Shown: positions 18,852 to 28,360, counted from the first letter of the stretch. The stretch is DNA of 64,000 nucleotides from Pseudomonas sp. Au-Pse12 (GCF_021341665.1 NZ_JAJTTH010000002.1:310001-374000); one strand, 5' to 3'. Notes: generated by a model not told the origin, from the sequence alone. Numbers and translations: made by a program.

Positions 18852-20567
18852 ATGCGTACCAGTCAATATTTGCTCGCCACACAGAAAGAAACGCCTTCCG
18901 ACGCGGTCGTGATCAGCCATCAGCTGATGCTGCGCGCCGGCATGATCCGTAAACTGGCTTCCGGCCTGTACACCTGGCTGCCGATGGGCTTGCGGGTAAT
19001 GCGCAAGGTTGAAGCCATCGTTCGCGAAGAAATGAACGCCGCGGGCGCGCTTGAAGTGTTGATGCCGAGCACTCAGCCGGCTGAGCTGTGGCAGGAATCC
19101 GGTCGCTGGGAAGAGTACGGCCCTGAGCTGCTGCGCTTCAAAGACCGTCACGGTCGCGATTTCTGCGCCGGCCCGACCCACGAAGAAGTGATCACCGATC
19201 TGGCGCGCAATGAGCTGAGCAGCTACAAGCAGCTGCCGCTGAACCTGTACCAGATCCAGACCAAATTCCGCGATGAAATCCGCCCACGCTTCGGTCTGAT
19301 GCGCGGTCGCGAGTTCATCATGAAGGACGCCTACTCCTTCCACGCCGACCAGGCATCGCTGCAGGTCACCTACGACCGCATGCACCAGGCTTATTGCAAC
19401 GTCTTCACCCGCCTGGGCCTGAAGTTCCGCCCGGTTGAAGCAGACAACGGCTCCATCGGCGGCGCTGGCTCCCACGAATTTCATGTACTGGCCGAGTCCG
19501 GCGAAGACGACATCGTCTTCAGCAACGGCTCCGACTACGCGGCGAACATCGAGAAAGCCGAAGCCGTGCCTCGCGAAACTGCACGCCCGGCGCCGACCGA
19601 AGCGATGCGCCTGGTCGATACCCCCGACGCGAAAACCATCGCCCAACTGGTCGAAGGCTACAACCTGCCGATCGAGAAGACCGTCAAGACCCTGGTGGTG
19701 CATGCCGAGGAAGCCGGCAAGCTGATCGCCCTGATCATTCGCGGCGACCACGAACTGAACGAAATCAAGGCCGCCAACCAGCCTGGCGTCGCCAGCCCGC
19801 TGGTCATGGCCTCCGAAGCCGAACTGCGTGATGCGATTGGCGCCGGTGCCGGCTCCCTGGGCCCGGTGAACCTGCCATTGCCGATCATCATCGACCGCTC
19901 GGTGGCGCTGATGAGCGACTTCGGTGTTGGCGCCAACATCGACGACAAGCACTACTTCGGCGTCAACTGGGAACGTGACCTGCCCGTTCCGACCGTGGCC
20001 GACCTGCGTAACGTGGTCGCCGGCGACCCGAGCCCGGACGGCAAGGGCACGCTGGAAATCAAGCGCGGCATCGAAGTCGGGCACATCTTCCAGCTGGGCA
20101 ACAAGTACAGCAAGGCGATGAAGTGCGAAGTGCTGGGCGAGAACGGCAAGCCCGTGACCCTGGAAATGGGCTGCTACGGCATTGGCGTATCCCGCGTGGT
20201 GGCGGCCGCCATCGAACAGAACAACGACGACAACGGCATCATCTGGAGCGACACCCTGGCGCCCTTCCAGATCGCCCTGGTACCGCTGCGCTACGAAACC
20301 GAGCAGGTTCGCGAAGCCACCGACAAACTCTACGCAGAACTGACTGCCGCTGGTTTCGAAGTGCTGCTGGACGACCGCGACAAGAAAACCAGCCCGGGCA
20401 TCAAGTTCGCGGACATGGAGCTGATCGGCATTCCTCACCGCATTGTGGTCAGCGACCGCGGCCTCGCCGAAGGCAACCTGGAATACAAGAGCCGCACCGA
20501 AGCCGAGGCGCAAGCGCTGCCAGTGGCCGACGTCCTGTCCTTCCTCCAAGCCCGTATCCGTCGCTGA
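18852..20567 (+). CDS. proS: Prolyl-tRNA synthetase
   Basis: 571 residues, bacterial-type class II ProRS. Motif 2 region [21 protein letters not shown] is near residue 140, the INS editing domain spans about 225-400, motif 3 ([13 protein letters not shown]) is near residue 440, and the anticodon-binding domain is C-terminal. Charges tRNA-Pro and clears mischarged Ala-tRNA-Pro through the editing domain. Start ATG 18852 fits the conserved [14 protein letters not shown]-terminus. Confidence 0.97.
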   Translation: MRTSQYLLATQKETPSDAVVISHQLMLRAGMIRKLASGLYTWLPMGLRVMRKVEAIVREEMNAAGALEVLMPSTQPAELWQESGRWEEYGPELLRFKDRHGRDFCAGPTHEEVITDLARNELSSYKQLPLNLYQIQTKFRDEIRPRFGLMRGREFIMKDAYSFHADQASLQVTYDRMHQAYCNVFTRLGLKFRPVEADNGSIGGAGSHEFHVLAESGEDDIVFSNGSDYAANIEKAEAVPRETARPAPTEAMRLVDTPDAKTIAQLVEGYNLPIEKTVKTLVVHAEEAGKLIALIIRGDHELNEIKAANQPGVASPLVMASEAELRDAIGAGAGSLGPVNLPLPIIIDRSVALMSDFGVGANIDDKHYFGVNWERDLPVPTVADLRNVVAGDPSPDGKGTLEIKRGIEVGHIFQLGNKYSKAMKCEVLGENGKPVTLEMGCYGIGVSRVVAAAIEQNNDDNGIIWSDTLAPFQIALVPLRYETEQVREATDKLYAELTAAGFEVLLDDRDKKTSPGIKFADMELIGIPHRIVVSDRGLAEGNLEYKSRTEAEAQALPVADVLSFLQARIRR

Positions 20568-20584
20568 AACCAGATAGAGAAGTC

Positions 20585-21538
20585 ATGTTCAAGCGAAACA
20601 CCTTAAGCCTCGGGGGCGCCGCTTTGTGCGGCGCCCTGCTGGTCAGCGGCTGCGCCAACCAGATGTCGCAACGCAGCGAACACGAGGAACGCGTCGAGCG
20701 CAAATTGCTCGATCACAGCCTGCAGATCGATGTCGGTGAGCCTAAGGTGCTTGAGCTGCCGCAACGCCGGGTACGCATCCACGAACAGAAGACCTTCGAG
20801 GTCACCGAGTTCGAGGTTACCCGCCGCTACGATCGCTATACGCCCTACCAACCCTGGCGCGAGATCTACGAGATCCCGCTGGGCGCGGTAGCACTGGTGG
20901 CCGGCGCCGGGGCCAACGTGATCAACGTGTTCGCCCTCGGCAACCTGCCGGACAGCGTGACCAAGGACTGGATCAGCTACGGTGTTTCCGGGCTCAACCC
21001 GTTCATGAACATGCCGTCCCACGGTCGAGCCCAGCAAAACCTGGCAGCCATCGATGAAGTTCAGCGCGACAAACGCCTGGAGTATTCGAGCCTGCCGTGG
21101 AGCGAGCGTCCGGTACAGGTCAAGGCTGGCAAGCAGACCTACGACATGACCACCGATCGCAATGGCGTGCTGCGCTTGAACCTGCTGGACGCCCCGTTCT
21201 CCGAACAGGACCTGAACCACATCGGCAAGTTGCAGATCAGCGTCGAAGACGCCCAGGACGAAGTGCATTCCGACTCGTCCCTGAGCCTGAGCAGCAGCCT
21301 GCGCGGCAAGCTGGTGGAAGCCCACGCACTGATCTACGACGACCTGGAAGATGACGAAGTGAGCCAATGGGTGCACCGAGTCAAACGCCTGTCGGAACTG
21401 GGCCTGGAAGAAGAAGCCAGCGAACTGGAGCAGAGCCTGATCGAGCTGACCCGCAACGATCCGGAGCTGCAGAACGAGTTCCTCAAGTCCCTGACCAAGA
21501 ACGCCGGCCGACTGGTGGCTGACCCGGGCAATAACTGA
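20585..21538 (+). CDS. Conserved hypothetical lipoprotein
   Basis: 317 residues. Lipobox VSGC near residue 23, then a charged region, a glycine/alanine hydrophobic segment (~105-120, GAVALVAGAGANVINVF) that might insert in a membrane, and an acidic C-terminal helical region (~240-315). It is 17 bases downstream of proS and is probably co-transcribed. I do not recognise a characterised domain. Confidence 0.75.
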   Translation: MFKRNTLSLGGAALCGALLVSGCANQMSQRSEHEERVERKLLDHSLQIDVGEPKVLELPQRRVRIHEQKTFEVTEFEVTRRYDRYTPYQPWREIYEIPLGAVALVAGAGANVINVFALGNLPDSVTKDWISYGVSGLNPFMNMPSHGRAQQNLAAIDEVQRDKRLEYSSLPWSERPVQVKAGKQTYDMTTDRNGVLRLNLLDAPFSEQDLNHIGKLQISVEDAQDEVHSDSSLSLSSSLRGKLVEAHALIYDDLEDDEVSQWVHRVKRLSELGLEEEASELEQSLIELTRNDPELQNEFLKSLTKNAGRLVADPGNN

Positions 21539-21545
21539 CACCCCC

Positions 21546-21608
21546 TGTAGGAGCCGGCTTGCCGGCGAAAGCGATGCAGCCATGGATCGCAACCGGCCGG
21601 CCCCTACA
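21546..21608. repeat. Paired inverted REP elements
   Basis: Two copies of the Pseudomonas REP type facing each other: TGTAGGAGCCGGCTTGCCGG from 21546 and its degenerate inverse ending CCCCTACA at 21608. The right arm overlaps the last codon of dinB, whose TAG stop (21604-21606) is part of the REP. The pair may form a large hairpin between convergent genes. Confidence 0.75.
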
Positions 21609-22668
21609 ACACTCCTCGGAACAGCTCCAGCTGCTCATGAGCGCCGCGCATGTCCTGCAAGCGCACGCCGATCCCCAGCAAACGCACCGGCTTGCCGCCA
21701 CGCTTGAACGCCTGGGTCAGCAACTGTCGATAACTCTCCAGGTCCCGCCCCGCCCCCGCCTGCTCCAGGGTGGTCTGGGTAAAATCATGAAACTTCACTT
21801 TGACAAAGGGCTTGCCCGGTCGATAGCTGCTGTCGATGCGCGCCATGCGCCCTGCCAGCGTTTCCATCAGCTCCGGTAACCTTTGTAGGCAACTGTCCAG
21901 GTCCGGCAAATCCACGTCGTAGGTGTTTTCCACGCTGATGGACTGGCGTCGGCTGTCATTCTGCACCGGTCGCTCGTCGATGCCCCGGGCCAGGCTCCAC
22001 AGGCGCTCGCCGAAACTGCCGAACTCGCGCACCAGCGCCAGCTTGCCCCAGTCCCGCAGTTGCAGGCAGTCGACAATCCCCAGGCGCCCCAGCTTGTCCG
22101 CAGTCACCTTGCCCACGCCGTGCAGCTTGCTTACCGGCAGCTCGGAGACAAAGTCCTCCACCTGGTCCGGGGTGATCACAAACAGACCATTGGGCTTTTT
22201 CCAGTCACTGGCGATCTTCGCCAGGAACTTGTTCGGCGCCACGCCAGCCGACACGGTGATGTGCAACTGATTGGAAACCCGGCGACGAATGTCCTGGGCA
22301 ATACGCGTGGCACTGCCGGCGAAGCTTGGGCTATCGGAAACATCCAGATAGGCCTCATCCAGCGACAGCGGCTCGATCAGGTCGGTGTAGTCGCGAAAGA
22401 TCGTATGGATCTCTTTCGACGCCTCGCGATAGGCATCCATGCGCGGCTTGACGATCACCAGGTCCGGGCACAGCGTCAATGCATGCCGGGACGACATGGC
22501 CGAGCGCACACCATAGGCCCGCGCTTCGTAATTGCAGGTAGCAATCACCCCTCGCCGATCCGCGGAGCCGCCCACCGCCAGCGGCTTGCTGGCCAACTGC
22601 GGAGCATCGCGCATTTCGATGGCGGCGTAGAAGCAATCACAATCAATGTGGATGATTTTGCGCTGCAT
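21604..22668 (-). CDS. dinB: DNA polymerase IV
   Basis: 354-residue Y-family translesion polymerase. Catalytic metal ligands are in HIDCDCFYAA (Asp8) and SLDEAYLDVS (Asp-Glu near residue 103); helix-hairpin-helix (LHGVGKVTADKLGRLGI) and little-finger domain follow. ATG 22668 matches the short N-terminus of P. aeruginosa DinB; upstream in-frame ATGs lack a ribosome binding site, though 22668 also has a weak one. A LexA box lies 69 bases upstream. Confidence 0.95.
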   Translation of the reverse strand: MQRKIIHIDCDCFYAAIEMRDAPQLASKPLAVGGSADRRGVIATCNYEARAYGVRSAMSSRHALTLCPDLVIVKPRMDAYREASKEIHTIFRDYTDLIEPLSLDEAYLDVSDSPSFAGSATRIAQDIRRRVSNQLHITVSAGVAPNKFLAKIASDWKKPNGLFVITPDQVEDFVSELPVSKLHGVGKVTADKLGRLGIVDCLQLRDWGKLALVREFGSFGERLWSLARGIDERPVQNDSRRQSISVENTYDVDLPDLDSCLQRLPELMETLAGRMARIDSSYRPGKPFVKVKFHDFTQTTLEQAGAGRDLESYRQLLTQAFKRGGKPVRLLGIGVRLQDMRGAHEQLELFRGVL

Positions 22669-22736
22669 CATATAAAGGCAGAGATCATGGAAGGCGGACA
22701 TCGCAATGAAAGCAGAACGCAAGTATCTACCGACAC

Positions 22737-22752
22737 CTGTATATAGCACCAG
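22737..22752 (-). promoter_or_regulatory. LexA (SOS) box upstream of dinB
   Basis: CTGTATATAGCACCAG on the plus strand fits CTG-N10-CAG and carries the AT alternation typical of LexA sites. LexA control of dinB is established in related bacteria. Confidence 0.82.
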
Positions 22753-22925
22753 TACCTTGCATCTTCACAGTCCCCCTCAACGCACCCGGCTGAATTTATT
22801 TGCTCAATGGCAGCCCAACCGCCAATAGAGCTGCAAGCCCCGTTTTACCTAGGCCCAGGCCTTCTTCAAAGCCCGCCTCAGGACGCTAAGCGATTGAACC
22901 GGAAGCAATTTTCAAAATTTAATGA

Positions 22926-22953
22926 TTGACAGAATCTGACCACCCTGTAGAAT
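22926..22953 (+). promoter_or_regulatory. Sigma-70 promoter of first tRNA-fMet
   Basis: TTGACA, 16-base spacer, TAGAAT; the -10 ends 14 bases before the tRNA 5' end. A consensus -35 and short leader are typical of stable RNA promoters. Confidence 0.88.
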
Positions 22954-22967
22954 TCGGCCCTATCAGA

Positions 22968-23044
<77 letters not shown>

Positions 23045-23054
23045 AACATCGAAG

Positions 23055-23082
23055 AAGGCCACTTGAGAAAGTGGCCTTTTTT
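23055..23082 (+). terminator. Terminator of first tRNA-fMet
   Basis: AAGGCCACT / AGTGGCCTT stem with a 6-base loop followed by T6, ten bases after the CCA end. Confidence 0.92.
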
Positions 23083-23196
23083 GTGCGCGTGTGTTTTTTA
23101 CCTTACCCGCGCCCTTGCAAAACTCCTTGCATGTCCATGACTTAAGCTGACCAGCTGGCATTTCGACGTTAATTTGACCAATTGGACCATTAACGG

Positions 23197-23224
23197 TTGA
23201 CACTCAGTCGTTCGCCTGTAGAAT
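23197..23224 (+). promoter_or_regulatory. Sigma-70 promoter of second tRNA-fMet
   Basis: TTGACA, 16-base spacer, TAGAAT, identical in both hexamers and spacing to the promoter of copy 1. Confidence 0.88.
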
Positions 23225-23237
23225 GCCGCCACACAGA

Positions 23238-23314
<77 letters not shown>

Positions 23315-23324
23315 AACATCAAAA

Positions 23325-23352
23325 AAGGCTACTCGAAAGAGTGGCCTTTTTT
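23325..23352 (+). terminator. Terminator of second tRNA-fMet
   Basis: AAGGCTACTC / GAGTGGCCTT stem (one G-T pair), GAAA tetraloop and T6. Related to, but not identical with, the terminator of copy 1. Confidence 0.92.
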
Positions 23353-23592
23353 GTATCCGTTGAAAAAGTTCTTTCGCAACAATGACCTGGCAATGTGTTG
23401 CGAACCATTAGCAGCGCTTCGACCCTTCACTATGCAAGCTATGCTCTGTTTCGGAGCAACCACCTTGCGTTGATCGCGCAGGCTCGCCGGGCCACGGTGA
23501 GACGCGTTAATATTTGAAATTATTTTTTCTACAGGGATTGGTAACTTGGCTGGATACCCCCATCCTGTCGCGCACAATCCACGAGGTGATTG

Positions 23593-26241
23593 ATGCGCGC
23601 CAATATGTCTGACTCACAAGACGCCGATACCGCTACCGTCACTCAACCGATAACAGTCACTCGCTTGCGCTGGCTGGACCTGTTGAGTAAATACCGCCAG
23701 CCACTGGGCCTGGCCGTGACCCTGTTGCTGTTCGCCATTGCCCTGATCGCCTGCCGTCACCTGCTCAGCGAACTGGACTTCTACGCGCTGCACGACTCGA
23801 TCCTCGAAGTGCCCAAGCCGGCCCTGCTCGGCGCCCTGGGCGCAACCATCGTCGGCTTCATCATCCTGCTGGGTTACGAGTGGTCCGCCAGCCGCTACGC
23901 CGGGGTCAACCTGCCTGGCCGCGCCCTGGCCCTGGGTGGCTTCACGGCCTTCGCCATTGGCAACGCCATCGGCCTATCGCTGCTGTCCGGTGGCTCGGTG
24001 CGCTACCGGCTCTATGCACGCCACGGGTTGGGGGCCGCCGATGTTGCCCACATGACCCTGTTTGCCAGCCTGTCCCTGGGCTGCGCCCTGCCACCGCTGG
24101 CGGCACTGGCGACCCTGAGCAACCTGCCCGCTGCGTCGGTGGCCCTGCGCCTGCCTGAAAGCCTGCTGGCGGGCATTGCCCTGGCCGTCTTGCTGCTCGG
24201 AGCGGTACTGGCCATTGGCATCTATCGTCGGCGCCTGCCGGAACAGCCCCTGCGCGACAACCTGCTGGTGCGCGTCGGCCGCCGCACCCTGCGCCTGCCC
24301 GGGCGCCGCCTGACCTTCCTGCAACTGATCATCACCGCCCTGGACGTCGCCGCAGCGGCCACCGTGCTTTACCTGCTGCTGCCCGAGGCACCACCATTCG
24401 GCGCCTTCCTGCTGGTGTACCTGCTGGCCCTGGCGGCCGGGGTGCTCAGCCATGTGCCGGGCGGTGTCGGGGTGTTCGAAGCGATCCTGCTGGCGGCCTT
24501 CGCCGACAAACTCGGTGCCGCGCCCCTGGCGGCCGCGCTGCTGCTGTATCGCTTGATCTACGTGGTGCTGCCGATGCTGGCGGCCTGCGTCCTGTTGCTG
24601 ATCAACGAAGCCCAGCGCCTGTTCCAGACCCGGCAATCGCTGCGGGTGGCTTCCGGCCTGGCGGCGCCAATTCTGGCGGTGCTGGTGTTCCTTTCGGGTG
24701 TGGTACTGCTGTTTTCCGGCGCCACTCCGGAAATCGATACCCGCCTGCAACACATCGGCTTCTTGATTCCCCATCGCCTGGTGGACGCCTCGCACTTCGG
24801 CGCCAGCCTGATCGGCGTGCTCTGCCTGCTGCTGGCCCAGGGCCTGCGTCGGCGCCTGTCCGCGGCCTGGATGCTCACCACCATCCTCTTGCTGGTGGGC
24901 GCCGTGCTTTCGCTGCTCAAGGGTTTCGACTGGGAAGAAGCCTGCCTGATGACCCTCACCGCCAGCCTGCTGGCCGTGTTCCGGCGCTCGTTCTATCGCC
25001 CCAGCCGCCTGACCGAATTGCCATTCTCGCCGCTGTATCTGGTGGCCAGTGTCTGCGTGCTCGGTGCTTCCATCTGGCTGCTGCTGTTCGCCTATCAGGA
25101 CGTTCCCTACAGCCATCAGCTGTGGTGGCAGTTTACCCTCGACGCCGATGCACCCCGTGGCCTGCGCTCGCTGCTGGGCGCCGCGGTGCTGCTGCTGGTG
25201 GTGTCCCTGACCTGGCTGCTGCGCACCGCGCGCCCGGTGATCCACCTGCCCACCCGCGACGAGCTGGACAAGGCGGCGAAGATCCTCATGGCCTCGTCCC
25301 AGCCCGATGGCGGCCTGGCCCTGACCGGCGACAAGGCGCTGCTGTTCCACCCCAACGACGACGCCTTCCTCATGTACGCCCGCCGCGGCCGCAGCCTGGT
25401 GGCGTTGTACGACCCCATCGGCCCGACCCAGCAACGCGCGGAAATGATCTGGCAGTTCCGCGACCTGTGCGACGTGCACCACGCGCGCCCCGTGTTCTAC
25501 CAGGTACGGGCGGAGAACCTGCCCTACTACATGGATATCGGCCTGACCGCGATCAAGCTCGGCGAAGAGGCCCGGGTCGACTTGCAGCGCTTTGACCTCG
25601 AAGCCAAGGGCAAGGAGATGAAGGACCTGCGCTACACCTGGAACCGCGGCACCCGCGACGGCCTGTCGCTGGAGATCCACGAGCCCGGGCAAGCGCCGAT
25701 GGATGAGTTGCGGGTGATTTCCGACGCCTGGCTGACCGGCAAGAATGTCCGCGAGAAAGGCTTCTCCCTGGGCCGCTTCAGCGACGACTACCTCAAGCAC
25801 TTCCGTATCGCGATCATCCGTTTTGAAGGGCGCCCGGTCGCCTTCGCCAACCTGCTCGAGACCTACAGCCACGACCTGGCCAGCCTCGACCTGATGCGCG
25901 CGCACCCGGACGCCCCGAAGCTGACCATGGAATTCATGATGGTTGGCCTGATCCAGCACTATAAGAGCCACGGATACGCCCGCTTCAGCCTGGGGATGGT
26001 GCCGCTGTCCGGCCTGCAACCACGGCGTGGCGCGCCGCTGACCCAACGCCTGGGCTCGATGGTGTTCCGCCGTGGCGAGCAGCTGTACAACTTCCAGGGC
26101 CTGCGCCGCTTCAAAGACAAATTCCAGCCTGACTGGGAACCTCGTTACATGGCCGTGCCGGCAGGTCTGGACCCGCTGGTCGCATTGGCCGACACTGCCG
26201 CCCTGATTGCAGGCGGCTTGACTGGATTGGTGAAACGCTAA
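23593..26241 (+). CDS. mprF: Bifunctional aminoacyl-phosphatidylglycerol synthase/flippase
   Basis: 882 residues. An N-terminal flippase part has about 14 membrane helices (to ~residue 555), and a C-terminal cytosolic synthase domain (~570-870) uses aminoacyl-tRNA to modify phosphatidylglycerol. Motifs of the latter include HPNDDAFLMYARRGRSLVALYDPIGP and FSLGMVPLSGL. In P. aeruginosa the orthologue (PA0920) makes alanyl-PG, raising resistance to cationic peptides and acid stress. GAGGTG lies 4 bases upstream of ATG 23593. The stop and the start of the next gene overlap by one base. Confidence 0.93.
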   Translation: MRANMSDSQDADTATVTQPITVTRLRWLDLLSKYRQPLGLAVTLLLFAIALIACRHLLSELDFYALHDSILEVPKPALLGALGATIVGFIILLGYEWSASRYAGVNLPGRALALGGFTAFAIGNAIGLSLLSGGSVRYRLYARHGLGAADVAHMTLFASLSLGCALPPLAALATLSNLPAASVALRLPESLLAGIALAVLLLGAVLAIGIYRRRLPEQPLRDNLLVRVGRRTLRLPGRRLTFLQLIITALDVAAAATVLYLLLPEAPPFGAFLLVYLLALAAGVLSHVPGGVGVFEAILLAAFADKLGAAPLAAALLLYRLIYVVLPMLAACVLLLINEAQRLFQTRQSLRVASGLAAPILAVLVFLSGVVLLFSGATPEIDTRLQHIGFLIPHRLVDASHFGASLIGVLCLLLAQGLRRRLSAAWMLTTILLLVGAVLSLLKGFDWEEACLMTLTASLLAVFRRSFYRPSRLTELPFSPLYLVASVCVLGASIWLLLFAYQDVPYSHQLWWQFTLDADAPRGLRSLLGAAVLLLVVSLTWLLRTARPVIHLPTRDELDKAAKILMASSQPDGGLALTGDKALLFHPNDDAFLMYARRGRSLVALYDPIGPTQQRAEMIWQFRDLCDVHHARPVFYQVRAENLPYYMDIGLTAIKLGEEARVDLQRFDLEAKGKEMKDLRYTWNRGTRDGLSLEIHEPGQAPMDELRVISDAWLTGKNVREKGFSLGRFSDDYLKHFRIAIIRFEGRPVAFANLLETYSHDLASLDLMRAHPDAPKLTMEFMMVGLIQHYKSHGYARFSLGMVPLSGLQPRRGAPLTQRLGSMVFRRGEQLYNFQGLRRFKDKFQPDWEPRYMAVPAGLDPLVALADTAALIAGGLTGLVKR

Positions 26242-27539
26242 TGATTCGACGCTCTTGGCGGTACCTGCTGGCAACCCTGGTGGTGCTGGCTCTGATTGCA
26301 GGTGGCGGCTACTGGTGGTGGAACCGCCCAGCTCCCGAACCCACCCTGGAACAACTGACCCAGGCCGACGGTTCGACCCTGACGCGCGTGACCCCGGGCA
26401 CTAAGACCAAGGCCCGGGTGGTGGTGGCAGTGCTGCCTGACGCGACCCTGACCGACAAGCAGCTGCTGGCCCTGAGCCGCAGCGGCGCGGCGCAGATCGT
26501 CCAGGTGGTCCTGCCCAAGGACGACTGCAAGCTGCAGGAACAAGCCCTGCAAGACGCCCTGCCCCAGCTCGCCGGCCCGGCGACCCTGGTCAGCGGCATC
26601 GGCCCGGGTGCGGCCCTGGCCTGGCGCTGGATCGCGACCCAGAACGACGACAAGGCCCAGGCCGTATCGGTAGGCTTCACCATCAACCCAGCGCCCGGCT
26701 GCACCGACCCATTGCCCAAGACCCTGGCCCACGGCCACTGGCTGGTGGCCTGGAACGACAACCCGGACGACGAAAGTGCCGGTTTCGTGCGTGACACCCC
26801 CAACGCCACCACCAGCATCAGCGACTACGACATCCACCTGCCCCAGGTGCTGAACAACGAGCTGCGCAAGTTGCTGGTGGGTTCGGAGAACGGCGGCCTG
26901 AGCATCCCCGTGGTGGAAGTCCCGGCTGGCCAGGCCAAGGACACCGTGACCCTGTTTCTTTCCGGTGACGGCGGCTGGCGCGACCTGGACCGCGACGTGG
27001 CCGGCGAGATGGCCAAGATCGGCTACCCAGTGGTGGGCATCGACACCCTGCGCTACTACTGGCAGCACAAGACCCCGGAACAGAGCGCCATCGACCTCAC
27101 CGAGCTGATGCAGCACTACCGGCAGAAGTGGGGCACCAAGCGCTTCGTGCTGACCGGCTATTCCTTCGGCGCCGACGTGCTGCCGGCGATCTACAACCGC
27201 CTGCCGGAAGCCGAGCAGCAGCGCATCGACGCCATTATCCTGCTGGCCTTCGCCCGCACCGGCAGCTTCGAGATCGAAGTCGAAGGCTGGCTGGGCAACG
27301 CCGGCAAGGAAGCCGCCACCGGCCCGGAAATGGCCAAGCTGCCAGCCGCCAAGGTGGTGTGCATCTACGGCGTGGAAGAGGTCGATGAAAGCGGTTGCAC
27401 CGACAAGACCGCGGTCGGTGAAGCCATGAAGCTGCCAGGGGGCCATCACTTCGATGAGAACTACCCGGCACTGGCCAAGCGCCTGGTGGATGCCATCGAG
27501 AAGCGCCAGGTCAAGGATCAGGCCACCGCTCAAGAGTGA
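26241..27539 (+). CDS. VirJ/AcvB-family serine hydrolase, probable aminoacyl-PG hydrolase
   Basis: 432 residues with an N-terminal membrane/signal segment (~8-27, LLATLVVLALIAGGGYWWW). An alpha/beta-hydrolase part carries GYSFGAD with nucleophile Ser308, and SGDGGWRDLD marks the VirJ/AcvB domain. The PA0919 orthologue next to PA0920 in P. aeruginosa is a periplasmic alanyl-phosphatidylglycerol hydrolase. The direct overlap with mprF supports the same task here, keeping aminoacyl-PG levels in balance. Confidence 0.88.
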   Translation: MIRRSWRYLLATLVVLALIAGGGYWWWNRPAPEPTLEQLTQADGSTLTRVTPGTKTKARVVVAVLPDATLTDKQLLALSRSGAAQIVQVVLPKDDCKLQEQALQDALPQLAGPATLVSGIGPGAALAWRWIATQNDDKAQAVSVGFTINPAPGCTDPLPKTLAHGHWLVAWNDNPDDESAGFVRDTPNATTSISDYDIHLPQVLNNELRKLLVGSENGGLSIPVVEVPAGQAKDTVTLFLSGDGGWRDLDRDVAGEMAKIGYPVVGIDTLRYYWQHKTPEQSAIDLTELMQHYRQKWGTKRFVLTGYSFGADVLPAIYNRLPEAEQQRIDAIILLAFARTGSFEIEVEGWLGNAGKEAATGPEMAKLPAAKVVCIYGVEEVDESGCTDKTAVGEAMKLPGGHHFDENYPALAKRLVDAIEKRQVKDQATAQE

Positions 27540-27557
27540 GCTGAGCCTCGCCCCATC

Positions 27558-27593
27558 AAAGCCCCCGCAGCTTCTGGTTGCGGGGGCTTTTTT
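27558..27593 (+). terminator. Terminator of the mprF operon
   Basis: A 12-base stem AAAGCCCCCGCA / TGCGGGGGCTTT with a 9-base loop and a T-run begins 18 bases past the stop codon. Confidence 0.93.
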
Positions 27594-27747
27594 ACATCAG
27601 CTGCCTCAGCTACCCCGCTGAAGACTGCTTAATTGCGGATGACTCCCGCGCAGGTTGTAGGCAAACTCCGAGAGTTGCGTAAGGGGTGCATTTTGGGCAC
27701 TTTGCTGCCTTGTTGGCCTGCGCTTCGACGGGCTAGGCTCCGGGTGT

Positions 27748-27970
27748 CGCTGATCCTTCAGCGGCCGGGCTTGGAAACCCGAAGAGTCTGTGCAACTAGC
27801 ACCCCATAGTGATTGCGGGCGAATTTAGCACCTGCAATTCATCAGTTATGGCGGCTGTGCGTGGGAGACCTTCGGGTCTGCCGGTTTCCTGAACTCCCGG
27901 TTTTCCAACCTGCGCACAGCTGCCACCCATTCGCTTGGAAACGAACGTGGTAGCTCCTCGAATTCAGGAG
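27748..27970 (+). promoter_or_regulatory. Structured 5' leader RNA of the DUF3077 gene
   Basis: Hairpins in order: CGCTGA-TCCT-TCAGCG (27748-27763); CGGG-CTTGGAAA-CCCG (27766-27781); a 12-base stem GGCGGCTGTGCG (27850-27861) with CGCACAGCTGCC (27913-27924) enclosing AGACC-TTCG-GGTCT (27866-27879); TTCG-CTTGGAAA-CGAA (27930-27945); and CTCCT (27954-27958) with AGGAG (27966-27970). The last stem covers the ribosome binding site. Two hairpins carry the same loop CTTGGAAA. The area 27594-27747 shows no gene. Function as a regulatory leader is inferred. Confidence 0.65.
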
Positions 27971-27977
27971 TTGGACC

Positions 27978-28253
27978 ATGAACAATGCGAACCCGCCTCA
28001 ACTGTCAGATCTGAAAACTGTCGGCTTAACCACTTTCCTCTACTGCTCAGAACGCCCGCTGTTCCAGGTCAGCCCCGGCCTGCCCATCGGCGATGCCCTG
28101 GCCCAAGCCTCCGACCTGCTGTCCCTGGCCAAGGCCTTTGCCGAGGACGCCGCCTACAGCAAGGACTGCGACCGTCACGCCTGGGCGGCGCACTACCTGA
28201 CCGCCATGGGCAAGGCGGTGGTAGACGATGTGGTGCTGGCGCTGGCCGCGTAA
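27978..28253 (+). CDS. DUF3077/DUF6124 family small protein
   Basis: 91 residues with the family pattern LFQVSPGLPIGDALAQASDLL near the middle, followed by a helical part ending VVDDVVLALAA. AGGAG lies 7 bases before the ATG, inside a predicted hairpin. Many pseudomonads carry several paralogues of this family, mostly as single genes; their role is unknown. It stands alone between terminators. Confidence 0.8.
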   Translation: MNNANPPQLSDLKTVGLTTFLYCSERPLFQVSPGLPIGDALAQASDLLSLAKAFAEDAAYSKDCDRHAWAAHYLTAMGKAVVDDVVLALAA

Positions 28254-28320
28254 ATCTTGCGGCCAGCGGGCTCCGGGAGAAACCGTCCTGTCATCAGCAT
28301 CGATGTTGATGGCCAGTCCG

Positions 28321-28349
28321 TCATCGCGAGCAAGCTCGCTCCTACAGGG
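28321..28349. repeat. REP element
   Basis: TCATCGCGAGCAAGCTCGCT followed by CCTACAGGG is the common 'GTAGGAGCGAGCTTGCTCGCGA' REP class of the P. fluorescens group in inverse orientation, with the internal palindrome GCGAGCAAGCTCGC. It is between convergent genes. Confidence 0.85.
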
Positions 28350-28360
28350 CCGTGAAACGA

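Noticed and set aside
18816..20549. 577-codon minus-strand frame opposite proS
   Set aside because: Lacks any motif and covers exactly the proS coding region.
23974..26274. Very long minus-strand open frame (766 codons) opposite mprF
   Set aside because: High-GC antisense shadow: composition rich in Gln/His/Gly/Ala without domains, no ribosome binding site, and mprF on the other strand is unmistakable.
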